The notes beneath the pieces are model-generated. The model ran no database searches. It was not told the origin of the DNA and was given only the letters and a program-made list of their open reading frames with translations. This document shows positions 1-6,461 of a stretch of 9,242 bases of DNA, one piece after another. The DNA is from MGNI01 sp964353875 (GTDB lineage: Bacteria > Chloroflexota > Anaerolineae > Anaerolineales > E44-bin32). The translations under genes were made by a program, and so were the position numbers. How positions within the stretch are numbered: the stretch's first letter is position 1; every line of letters starts with the position of its first letter. Location of the stretch: assembly GCA_964353875.1 (NCBI GenBank), contig CAYGXU010000123.1:1-9242 (forward strand). Direction: 5' to 3'.

Positions 1-20
1 AGGTGCAGAACGGGAAAACC

Positions 21-40
21 GGCGAGAATGGAATCTCGCC
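21..40 (-). terminator. Inverted repeat after sulfurtransferase gene; possible terminator or dispersed palindrome
   Basis: GGCGAGA (21-27) and TCTCGCC (34-40) form a perfect 7-bp stem with a 6-base loop, 7 bases past the stop codon of the sulfurtransferase gene. Read on the minus strand the stem is followed by GGTTTT, so the T-run is short and intrinsic termination is possible but weak. The flanking GTAGGGCGAGATTC-type wording resembles small intergenic palindromes scattered through some Chloroflexota genomes. That resemblance is from memory and not tested. Confidence 0.45.
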
Positions 41-46
41 CTACGG

Positions 47-904
47 TCAGCCCTCTTCCTGGGGACCCAGCACCTTCGGAAGATCCGCATCCGCCGACCA
101 CTGCGACCAGGATCCTACATAGAGCCTAGCCCCCTCCAGGCCGGCATGCTGCATGGCAAGCAGGTTCATGCAGCTGGTCACCCCCGAGCCACAATAGACG
201 ATGGCCTCTTGGGGGGAACGACCCTCGAGGAGCTTCTTCCATTCCTGCTGTAAGGCTGATGTGGGGAGGAGATGGCCATCCTCGTCCAGATTGTCCTTCC
301 AGAAGAGGTTGACCGCCGCCGGGATATGGCCGGCGATTGGGTCGAGGGGTTCTTCTAACCCTTGATAGCGCTCCGGCGCACGCGCGTCGATGATGAGCCT
401 GTGCTGATCGCCAATGGCCTGAAACACATCCGTGGCCTCGGCCAGCATCCCGGGCTGGACTTGGGCCTGGAATTTTCGCGCAGAGCGGATTTCCTTCCCC
501 TCACGCACAGGCAGTCCGGCGCGGGACCAGGCCGGAAATCCGCCGTCCAGCAACGCCACGCGCGCATGCCCCAGGTACTTCAAAGCCCACCATAGGCGCC
601 CGGCGAAGCCATCGTTACTGTCATAAACGACGACCTGAACCGTAGAGTCGATGCCCCATTGGGAGAAGGTCTCTGAAAGGGCATCCACGGAAGGCAAGGG
701 ATGCCGACCCTTCTCGGGCGAAGCGGGCAGGGCAAGGTCCTTCTCCAGGTGGGCGTAGACTGCAGCGGGGATGTGCCCCGCCAGGTATTGGCGCTGGCCT
801 TTGGGCGGGTCGTTCAGATCGAAGCGCACATCGAAGACCGCCCAATCGGGTTCCTTGAGATGCTTTCGCAATTCGTCAACAGTGATTAATGTCCTGAATT
901 CCAT
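47..904 (-). CDS. Two-domain sulfurtransferase (3-mercaptopyruvate/thiosulfate type)
   Basis: A 285-residue protein made of two rhodanese domains (about residues 8-125 and 155-275), the usual length for this family. Such cytoplasmic enzymes move a sulfane sulfur from a donor to an acceptor through a persulfide on the catalytic cysteine of the second domain. Here that is Cys238 in CGSGVTS. The CGSGVT loop is typical of 3-mercaptopyruvate sulfurtransferases, whereas thiosulfate enzymes usually have CRKGVT, so mercaptopyruvate is the more likely donor. The first domain has VVVYDSNDG at the equivalent loop, so it lacks the cysteine, as expected. Other landmarks are AGHIPAAV in both domains and the C-terminal YVGSWSQWSADADLP. 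The ATG start is supported by GAGGTG about 6 bases upstream. It is transcribed divergently from the peptidase gene with its own promoter. Assignment to the family is firm; substrate is inferred. Confidence 0.95.
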   Translation of the reverse strand: MEFRTLITVDELRKHLKEPDWAVFDVRFDLNDPPKGQRQYLAGHIPAAVYAHLEKDLALPASPEKGRHPLPSVDALSETFSQWGIDSTVQVVVYDSNDGFAGRLWWALKYLGHARVALLDGGFPAWSRAGLPVREGKEIRSARKFQAQVQPGMLAEATDVFQAIGDQHRLIIDARAPERYQGLEEPLDPIAGHIPAAVNLFWKDNLDEDGHLLPTSALQQEWKKLLEGRSPQEAIVYCGSGVTSCMNLLAMQHAGLEGARLYVGSWSQWSADADLPKVLGPQEEG

Positions 905-911
905 CGTTTCA

Positions 912-926
912 CCTCGTCCTGCGAGG
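912..926 (-). promoter_or_regulatory. Small leader hairpin overlapping the sulfurtransferase ribosome binding site
   Basis: On the minus strand CCTCG (926-922) can pair with CGAGG (916-912) around a 5-base loop. The second arm contains most of the Shine-Dalgarno GAGGTG, so the fold would cover the ribosome binding site. A 5-bp stem is weak and may be chance; no riboswitch or T-box landmark is visible around it. Confidence 0.25.
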
Positions 927-928
927 CT

Positions 929-956
929 AGTATAGACCGATCTCGAAAGGCGTCAA
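929..956 (-). promoter_or_regulatory. Sigma70-type promoter for the sulfurtransferase gene
   Basis: On the minus strand TTGACG (956-951) and TATACT (934-929) are separated by 16 bases and match five of six bases each of the -35 and -10 consensus. The -10 ends 25 bases before the start codon, so the 5' leader would be short, about 20 bases. Confidence 0.65.
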
Positions 957-970
957 ATGTTTTAATGAGG

Positions 971-1000
971 TTGACAGATATTTCACTACCGTTAAAGAAT
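971..1000 (+). promoter_or_regulatory. Probable sigma70-type promoter for the peptidase-methyltransferase operon
   Basis: A perfect -35 hexamer TTGACA (971-976) is followed after 18 bases by AAGAAT (995-1000), which matches four of six -10 bases. A second -10-like TACAAT at 1006-1011 is too far from this -35. The start codon of the M42 gene lies about 60 bases downstream. No obvious operator repeat surrounds it. Confidence 0.5.
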
Positions 1001-1061
1001 AGCAGTACAATGGGGGAACTGCCGTGGTTTCAACAGCATTCCGCACTCATGGAGAAGGTTC

Positions 1062-2120
1062 ATGGACGATCAACAGCTTCGATTTCTGGAACGTCTGCTC
1101 AGCACGCCCGGACCATCAGGGGGGGAGAGAGCTGTAGCTCGCATTTGGCGAGAGCAGGCCAAGAAATTTGCCGATGAGGCGCATGTAGATGTCTGTGGGA
1201 ACTCCATCGCCGTTTTGCAGGGAGATGCGCCGCGCCTGTTGCTCACGGCGCATCTCGACGAAATCGGGCTCATGCTGACCCATATCGATGAGGATGGCAT
1301 GCTCTATTTCGGTGAGATCGGACAAACTGAGTCGTCCGTGTTGGTCGGCCAGCGGGTGCGTCTGCTGGGGAGAAATGAGGATGTGTTGGGAGTGATCGTG
1401 AAAAGAATCGCATACTTCGATGATGGGAGCGAGACGAGAAGCGAGACTAAACTGCAGGATTTATGGATCGACATCGGCGTCAGGGATCGGGCGGAGGCTC
1501 TTGAAATTGTGCAAGTAGGAACGGTGGGCGTCATCGACGTCCCGCTGAGCCACTTCCCCAACCAGAGGTTGGTGGCGCGTGGCATCGATAATCGCGTTGG
1601 GGCGTTTGCGGTTCTGGAAAGCCTGCGACGGTTGGCGGGAGCGCGTCCGAGAGCCACGGTCATTGCTGCCGCCACGGTCCAGGAGGAGATCTCCTATGCA
1701 GGGGCTCAGACCGTCGCTTATGACCTCAAGCCGGAGGTAGCCATCGTCGTGGATATGACCTACGCCACCGACCACCCCGAGGCGGATCGAAAGCAATATG
1801 GGGATATCCGGCTGGGCGGGGGTCCGGTGTTCTCGCCGGGGTCTGCCAACAACCCCAAGGTATATGAGCTGCTGGTTAGGACGGCCGAGCGCGAGGGGAT
1901 CGCATACAGCGTACAAGCGACCCCCAGCAAAACCGATACCGATGCCGATGTGGTATTCATGTCTCGAGCGGGCATCGCCACCGGGCTGATCTCCATCCCC
2001 TGTCGTTACATGCATACGCCTAACGAGATGGTCGAATTGGGGGACGTTGAAGCGACGATCGAGCTGATCTGCGCCTTTGTGCGCGCTTTGCCAGAGAACG
2101 AGGATTTCTTGCCAGATTAG
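1062..2120 (+). CDS. M42-family metallo-aminopeptidase (glutamyl aminopeptidase/endoglucanase M-like)
   Basis: A 352-residue protein of normal length for peptidase family M42, cytoplasmic di-metal aminopeptidases that often form large tetrahedral complexes and trim peptides. The full active site can be placed: metal ligands His64 and Asp66 (TAHLDEIG), bridging Asp176 (GIDNRVGA), catalytic Glu208 and ligand Glu209 (VQEEIS), Asp231 (VVDMT) and His318 (RYMHTPNEM). The spacing of Glu209 to Asp231 is 22, as in the archaeal TET peptidases. The N-terminal LLSTPGPSGGE and the PSKTDTDA segment (288-295) are also family hallmarks. The ATG start has GGAG seven bases upstream (1051-1054). The gene is first in a likely two-gene operon with the MttB-family gene 62 bases downstream. 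Substrate preference (acidic, hydrophobic or deblocking) cannot be read from the sequence. Some members were long misnamed cellulases. Confidence 0.95.
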   Translation: MDDQQLRFLERLLSTPGPSGGERAVARIWREQAKKFADEAHVDVCGNSIAVLQGDAPRLLLTAHLDEIGLMLTHIDEDGMLYFGEIGQTESSVLVGQRVRLLGRNEDVLGVIVKRIAYFDDGSETRSETKLQDLWIDIGVRDRAEALEIVQVGTVGVIDVPLSHFPNQRLVARGIDNRVGAFAVLESLRRLAGARPRATVIAAATVQEEISYAGAQTVAYDLKPEVAIVVDMTYATDHPEADRKQYGDIRLGGGPVFSPGSANNPKVYELLVRTAEREGIAYSVQATPSKTDTDADVVFMSRAGIATGLISIPCRYMHTPNEMVELGDVEATIELICAFVRALPENEDFLPD

Positions 2121-2182
2121 GCTATGTTTCCACCTGCTGAGATAGCTTTACCAGAATATCAAGAAAGGGTGAGAAGAGAGCT

Positions 2183-3490
2183 TTGGACCTAATTCATTCG
2201 GTCGAATGGAAGGCCAGTCTGGAACTGGTGACAAAAGATGAAATTTCCGCCATTCACGAGGCGACCTTGATTTTATTGGAAAATACGGGAATCGTTATGC
2301 CCTTGGATCCCTCTCGATGGTCGCAGGTTCAGGACATGGGCGTTCGGGTGGATCGGGAGTCGGATCGATTGTTCTTCTCACCGGGAGTAGTTGAAGAGGG
2401 ACTGCGTAAAGCACCAAGGTCCTATCGCCTCTATGCACGAAATCCCCAACACGACCTGCCCCTGGATGGGCGCCACGGTTACCTGACGTTGGACGGTTGC
2501 GGAGTGCAGGTCATGGATCCTGCATCGGGTTTGGTGCAGCCCTCCACCAAAGCTGACCTGGAACGAGCGGTCTTGATGGCGGACGCATTGCCCCAGATCG
2601 CCCTGTTGTGGCCGGTGGTGAGTGCCCAGGATTGTCCTGCGGCGATCCGGCCGCTGCATGAGTTGGAAGCCATGCTCACCCATTCGAGCAAACACATCCA
2701 GGTCATGACCGCCGTGGATGCCTTGAATGCGAGCGGTTCGATCGAGATGGCGGCTTCGGTGGCGGGAGGCAGGGAAAAGCTGAGAGAGCGACCGATCATT
2801 TCCACGTTCCAGTGCAGCCTCAGCCCGCTATCCTATGACAGGCATTCCCTGGAGGCTGCATGGGTTTTCGCCGAGGCCGGTATCCCGGTGGGGTTCATGA
2901 CGATGCAGATCGGCGGTTCGACCTCCCCGGTAACCCTGGCGGGGAACCTGGTCGTGGGGAATGCTGAGATCCTGGCCGGGATTGTCCTCTTGCAGCTTCT
3001 TTATCCAGGCACACCTACTTTCTATGGCTCGTGTGCAACGATGATGGAGAGGCGAGGCGGGATCACTTCGGGTGGACCGGAGGACTTCATGCTGCANNNN
3101 NNNNNNNNNNNNNNNNNNNNNNNNNNNNNNNNNNNNNNNNNNNNNNNNNNNNNNNNNNNNNNNNNNNNNNNNNNNNNNNNNNNNNNNNNNNNNNNNATCG
3201 ACTCGGAGACATTGGCGCTGGAAACGATCCAGGCGGTGGGTCCGAGCGGCCATTTCCTGCTCGAAGAACATACCCTGAGGCATATCCGAGAAAGTTGGCA
3301 GCCTCAGATCATCGATCGCAGCTCTTATGCGAGTTGGGCGGAAAGAGGCCAGCTATCGCCTGTGACGATTGCCGAGGAAAAGGCGAAAGAGCTCCTGGCG
3401 GGTCATCGACCGATGAGATTGGAGAAGGCAGAGGAGATCAGTGAGATCCTTTTAACCTACGAAAATCTCGCCCAAGGGACCCCGCGCTAA
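2183..3490 (+). CDS. MttB-family (trimethylamine methyltransferase-like) protein, interrupted by assembly gap
   Basis: Belongs to the MttB superfamily (COG5598), which transfers a methyl group from a quaternary or tertiary amine to a corrinoid protein. Visible landmarks are the N-terminal helix LVTKDEISAIHEATLILLE, the glycine-rich core GGSTSPVTLAGNLVVGNAEI, YPGTPTFYGSC, GGPEDFML just before the gap, and ETLALETIQAVGPSGHFL after it. The start is TTG: the frame is open from a stop at 2138, there is no ATG near the start, and AGGGTGAG lies 9 bases upstream. Bases 3097-3196 are exactly 100 N. The two sides happen to be in the same frame across that length, but 304 plus 97 known residues against a family length of about 460-500 suggests that 60-100 residues are missing rather than 33. 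Whether it uses pyrrolysine or is one of the pyrrolysine-lacking betaine-type enzymes cannot be seen. No corrinoid protein gene is adjacent. Confidence 0.9.
   Translation: MDLIHSVEWKASLELVTKDEISAIHEATLILLENTGIVMPLDPSRWSQVQDMGVRVDRESDRLFFSPGVVEEGLRKAPRSYRLYARNPQHDLPLDGRHGYLTLDGCGVQVMDPASGLVQPSTKADLERAVLMADALPQIALLWPVVSAQDCPAAIRPLHELEAMLTHSSKHIQVMTAVDALNASGSIEMAASVAGGREKLRERPIISTFQCSLSPLSYDRHSLEAAWVFAEAGIPVGFMTMQIGGSTSPVTLAGNLVVGNAEILAGIVLLQLLYPGTPTFYGSCATMMERRGGITSGGPEDFMLXXXXXXXXXXXXXXXXXXXXXXXXXXXXXXXXXXIDSETLALETIQAVGPSGHFLLEEHTLRHIRESWQPQIIDRSSYASWAERGQLSPVTIAEEKAKELLAGHRPMRLEKAEEISEILLTYENLAQGTPR
3097..3196. other. Assembly gap (100 N)
   Basis: A run of exactly 100 undetermined bases, the conventional placeholder for a scaffold join of unknown length. 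It sits inside the MttB-family gene. Its true length is probably greater than 100, judged from the family's usual protein length. Confidence 0.97.
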
Positions 3491-3693
3491 GTAAAGGCGA
3501 GTAGTCGGCTCAGTGGGTTGGTGTGGTATGCTTCCTGAAGGCGGGCAAAAAATGGTTATGGGGCAGAAATGGGGCGGATCTCCAAACGGGCCTATTGAAT
3601 CTGGGGGCGAAGCGCTGGAGGTTTCTATAGACCTTGCATTTTTAGGGGATCATCCGCGGGTTTCTTCGCTCCACTTCATGTAAACGACAATCG
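3491..3693. other. Intergenic region between convergent genes
   Basis: This region separates the 3' ends of the methyltransferase and membrane-protein genes. I find no strong intrinsic terminator; only very short stems such as CTTC-CT-GAAG (3531-3540) are present. One 51-codon ORF on the plus strand (3528-3683) is open but has no convincing ribosome binding site and no family I recognise. Confidence 0.6.
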
Positions 3694-5265
3694 TTATCGT
3701 ATTGTGTAAATAACTCCCTCTTCCCCGGACCAGATTTCTGACAAGGGGAATAGGTCTTCAAGCTCCTCACGGCTTGGAAGGTAGCCTCTCCATGTGATGC
3801 CAGAAAAATAGACGATCATCCCATCCTTCTCAACAAGGATCTCCTGCATTCGATCGATCTCATCCCTGTAATCGGGATTATCCCGTAAGGTAAACGGATT
3901 TGATTTTTCGGGGAGCCTTGCTGCCGGCCTACCGGTCACATAATAAATCGCCTCGTCTCCGTTGGAATAAATCGGGATCCCCTCAGGCAAGGTTTGTATT
4001 TGCTCGATGATTTCAGCCTCTTTCCAGCCATCACCCGCATACATTTTGAAGGATCCCTGATGGGCTTTGGACACAAATTTTGCCGCGTGCACCGTGTTAA
4101 AGGTTATCATCAGGAAAAAAAGAAACATCAATACAACATAGATCGGCCTTGGAACTCTACGGAGATGGAAAGGTAGGGTCGTGAAGGTGGCGATAAGCGC
4201 TCCGATCAGCGCCGGCGAAAGCAGACGGTACTCGAAGGTGGATTGAGCGTCTACGAACAGGATGGTGAAACTCAGCACAGTCATATAGGAAATGAGAAAA
4301 ACAAAGAATATAAGCGGCACCGCCTGTTCAAATTTCCATGTCTGCTCATCTTTTGTCGTTCTGAAGATCTTGAAGAGCGCCATGGTGATTAGAATCAAAA
4401 GAGCAAACAGGATCGTTAGCGCCAACCCATCCCGCAGAGCGCCTGTGATCCGTCCGGGGAGCAACCAACCGGAAAGGGTGTCCAAACCCCTGCGAAAATC
4501 ATAGGAAGCCATGGGATGATAAACCAGTTCTCGGTTATAGAAACTCTCTGACATCAAAAAGTTGCGTGTGAGCCATGCGAGGATTGGGAGACTACTTACG
4601 AAGGATAATTCCATGGCTTGGAATAAATTCTTCCGAGATTTAACTCCTTTGATCATGATCGTGGATAAAAAAACAGTTGGGATGAGGGCGATACCCGCAT
4701 AACGTGTGAGGGTCGCCAGCGAAAGAACACCACTGGCGCTGATGAGGGTTAACAATGTTGGCCTGGTGAGGTACATGGCTAAGAGGAATAGCCCCAGAAT
4801 GCACAGGAACAAGAACAATGGGTCGCTCAAGGCATAGGAATGAATTGTTAAGATATCCTCTGAGACCAGAATGTACAGAGAGGCCAAGGGAGCCAGATGC
4901 GAATATCCACGCTGACTACGCCAGACGATGAAGCCGACGAGAAACACATTGCCTGTAAAAAGAAAGAGATTGATCCATTTGGCCACAATGTTAAGATCGA
5001 GGCCGGATGCACCAAAGAGGGCGATGAGAGCGGGATAAAGGGGCGCAAAGTGGGTCATGGGGATGGGCTGATCGATAGCGGTTGGGATGGTCAGTCCCTC
5101 GCCGTTTAACAGGGATTTGGCTGAGGCGATATAGATGGCTGAATCCGGAGTCACGCCAACTGCCTGGACATTGGCGTAGTAGATTATCGCGAATGCGCAC
5201 ATGGTTAGGAATGAGAGGATCAACAGGGATAACTTATCCCTACGGCTATTCAGGAATTGCATCAT
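3694..5265 (-). CDS. Polytopic membrane glycosyltransferase-like protein (GT39/ArnT-type fold)
   Basis: A roughly 523-residue integral membrane protein with about 10 hydrophobic segments. It has a large loop after the first helix and a soluble C-terminal domain of about 110 residues. The first loop carries TPDSAIYIASAKSLL (Asp41), matching the acidic-residue region that binds polyprenyl-phosphate sugar donors in PMT/ArnT-like enzymes. Other family-like signatures are HFAPLYPALIALFG, SYALSDPLFLFL, LTRYAGIALIP, AWLTRNFL and YRLLSPALIGAL. Proteins of this kind move sugars from lipid-linked donors on the outer face of the membrane; the acceptor is unknown. I place the start at the ATG at 5263-5265 because AAAGGAG lies 8 bases upstream. 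A neighbouring in-frame ATG at 5269-5271 is only 2 bases from that site. The frame stays open to a TTG at 5358, but that start lacks support. It stands alone, with no other glycan gene in view. Confidence 0.75.
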   Translation of the reverse strand: MMQFLNSRRDKLSLLILSFLTMCAFAIIYYANVQAVGVTPDSAIYIASAKSLLNGEGLTIPTAIDQPIPMTHFAPLYPALIALFGASGLDLNIVAKWINLFLFTGNVFLVGFIVWRSQRGYSHLAPLASLYILVSEDILTIHSYALSDPLFLFLCILGLFLLAMYLTRPTLLTLISASGVLSLATLTRYAGIALIPTVFLSTIMIKGVKSRKNLFQAMELSFVSSLPILAWLTRNFLMSESFYNRELVYHPMASYDFRRGLDTLSGWLLPGRITGALRDGLALTILFALLILITMALFKIFRTTKDEQTWKFEQAVPLIFFVFLISYMTVLSFTILFVDAQSTFEYRLLSPALIGALIATFTTLPFHLRRVPRPIYVVLMFLFFLMITFNTVHAAKFVSKAHQGSFKMYAGDGWKEAEIIEQIQTLPEGIPIYSNGDEAIYYVTGRPAARLPEKSNPFTLRDNPDYRDEIDRMQEILVEKDGMIVYFSGITWRGYLPSREELEDLFPLSEIWSGEEGVIYTIR

Positions 5266-5290
5266 CGCCATGGCTCCTTTGTCGCTTAAG

Positions 5291-5809
5291 TCATACGGCG
5301 GAAATGCGCTTATCCGGTTTCCTATTTTCAGCCCAATCAGGGTTGATATCAAGAGCAAAAGATGACCCTCTAGTTTGAGGGGTCAGAAAAGTGGGGCTTA
5401 TGATTACGGCGTGTAAATTCCGAAATCTCATTTCTTTCAAGAGTTGAAGGAAGGTTCGTACACTGTTCCGAAGGGGCAGCTGCATATATGAATTGGTGAT
5501 GCCTATATCCATGACAAAATTGAGAATGACTAAACTTGATGGGGGTGGATTCCTTGATCGATCGAAATAATGGTGCGAACTAACTCGCCGCTGAATGGGG
5601 ACCTTGACATAAGCGGCTTCATTCCGTGCAGGATTCTTATTTCGAGAGCGTAGGATCCGCGGATTTTCTGGCCTCAAATCGACCGGCTTCTGTGATGTCT
5701 GGATTACCGGAATGTCCTCGGGGAAGTCACTTGGTATCCTAAGGACTCTTTTTGGGGGAAATTCGTCTGAAAGAAGGTAAGAGTTGTCGCTGATATGATT
5801 GACCCCCAT
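5291..5809 (-). CDS. Unrecognised 172-codon ORF, doubtful
   Basis: This is the longest open frame between the glycosyltransferase-like gene and the decayed genes to its right. The product would be basic and rich in Ser, Arg, Asn and Pro, with no signal peptide, no membrane segment and no motif I recognise. No good ribosome binding site precedes its ATG (5807-5809). Its last third spans an imperfect hairpin (5363-5385). It ends 25 bases before the preferred start of the membrane protein gene. Since the adjacent DNA consists of gene fragments, this could be another remnant, possibly with frameshifts, or chance. No other frame here reads more like a protein. Confidence 0.3.
   Translation of the reverse strand: MGVNHISDNSYLLSDEFPPKRVLRIPSDFPEDIPVIQTSQKPVDLRPENPRILRSRNKNPARNEAAYVKVPIQRRVSSHHYFDRSRNPPPSSLVILNFVMDIGITNSYMQLPLRNSVRTFLQLLKEMRFRNLHAVIISPTFLTPQTRGSSFALDINPDWAENRKPDKRISAV
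5363..5385 (-). terminator. Imperfect hairpin upstream of the membrane protein gene
   Basis: TGACCCTC (5363-5370) pairs with GAGGGGTCA (5377-5385) across a 6-base loop with one bulged G. On the minus strand it is followed by TCTTTTGC, a weak T-rich tail. It could end transcripts coming from the decayed genes on the right before the membrane protein gene begins. Function is inferred only. Confidence 0.3.
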
Positions 5810-5825
5810 TTCTGTCCGTTGTTTC

Positions 5826-5990
5826 TCATTGATCGTTTAATCGGCGCAGATAAGGATCATCCTTTGTTACATCCACCTCGATCAGCCCATGGATGATATG
5901 CTTTCTGTGTCCACGAAGACCGGCATCGATGGCAAAGCGGCGCATCTTGGGGAAGAGGATGACTAGATATTCATCCTTTTTATTATTCAT
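5826..5990 (-). pseudogene. Truncated 2-oxo acid dehydrogenase E2-like acyltransferase (N-terminal fragment)
   Basis: A 54-codon ORF. Residues about 13-43 read like the N-terminus of the lipoyl-less 2-oxo acid dehydrogenase acyltransferase-domain proteins common in Chloroflexota and Actinobacteria: FPKMRRFAIDAG followed by RKHIIHGLIEVDVTK. In intact members this segment leads into a catalytic domain of more than 200 residues ending near an HxxxDG-type motif. Here the similarity stops after Lys43; 11 unrelated residues follow and then TGA. The catalytic part is not visible in any frame downstream. The ATG is preceded by AGGTGG at 5 bases, so the translation signal is intact and a short peptide could still be made. 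It overlaps the stop of the small ORF to its right by four bases (ATGA). Family call is by recall of the motif, fairly confident; loss of function is inferred from the missing domain. Confidence 0.65.
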
Positions 5991-6076
5991 TTTAACCACC
6001 TATCGAAGCGATGTCTGAGATGCTGCATTTTACGGTACCGCCTGTGCAATTCGTGGAATGCATTAGACAAATCAGA
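5987..6076 (-). pseudogene. Short basic open segment, possible gene-end remnant
   Basis: Twenty-nine codons open between a TAG (6077-6079) and a TGA (5987-5989), reading NAFHELHRRYRKMQHLRHR and on to WLK. The composition is strikingly helical and basic, more protein-like than chance sequence. It ends with an ATGA overlap with the start of the E2-like fragment, an arrangement typical of coupled operon genes. A TTG (6068-6070) could start it, but no ribosome binding site is visible. I read it as perhaps the 3' end of a lost gene; the family is unknown. Confidence 0.3.
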
Positions 6077-6461
6077 CTATCATTTCATGCAACCGCCGAA
6101 AGATGCGGCAGATCGCCAGGCAAACCCAAAATCTGAGGTCCTTGTCCCTATCCCTCAACAATTTTAGTTCGAAGAGACCATCCCATTGCTGTCTTGCCTT
6201 CAGCCATTCGAGGGCAGCGATGATTTGGGGATTCTCTCGGGTGAACCCGATTAGGGAAAGGGAATCGAGCGCCGATACGATGTCGGTCAACTAGAAGGGA
6301 AAGGAGACGCTTTCCCAGTAGCTCACCGCGCGGCGATCGGCGTAGGCATCGGGCATGAAAAATCGAGAGGCTAGGAGGGATGCAGCCTGTTTGGCAGCTT
6401 CGCTTTGCCGGTAGTGCGGATGGACAGCGAAGGCGCGCAAGACGACGCTGGTCACTAGGTG
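6072..6461 (-). pseudogene. C-terminal remnant of a prenyltransferase/squalene-oxidase-repeat protein with internal TAG
   Basis: One continuous frame of 130 codons resembles the end of proteins built from alpha-alpha prenyltransferase/squalene-cyclase-like repeats. The upstream part reads HLVTSVVLRAFAVHP, SRFFMPDAYADRRA and SYWESVSFPF. Then comes TAG (6291-6293), and the frame continues with LTDIVSALDSLSLIGF, ALEWLKARQQWDG and DLRFWVCLAICRIFRRL up to TGA. In intact relatives as I recall them the junction reads FPFWFTD, so TAG replaces the Trp codon TGG by one base. The N-terminal two-thirds or more of the gene is absent. The fragment has no start signal of its own and begins within about 10 bases of where similarity to the C69 fragment ends. 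It is therefore a dead 3' end fused behind another gene's 5' end. A sequencing error at the TAG is possible but would not restore the missing N-terminus. Confidence 0.65.

Noticed and set aside
3528..3683. 51-codon plus-strand ORF in the convergent intergenic region
   Set aside because: No convincing ribosome binding site, no recognised motif, and length within chance expectation for this base composition.
5269..5358. Longer N-terminus for the membrane protein starting at TTG 5358
   Set aside because: The TTG has no ribosome binding site and lies next to a hairpin; AAAGGAG with ideal spacing points to the ATG at 5263-5265.
5440..5560. Weak resemblance of the 5291-5809 ORF (NPPPSSLVILNFVMDIG and the following helix) to DUF58/von Willebrand A-type domains
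   Set aside because: The metal-site Asp-x-Ser-x-Ser pattern is absent and the match is only in hydrophobic spacing; too weak to name a family.
5556..5563. GATCGATC palindrome as an operator or origin box
   Set aside because: A single 8-bp palindrome with no second copy or promoter next to it is expected by chance.
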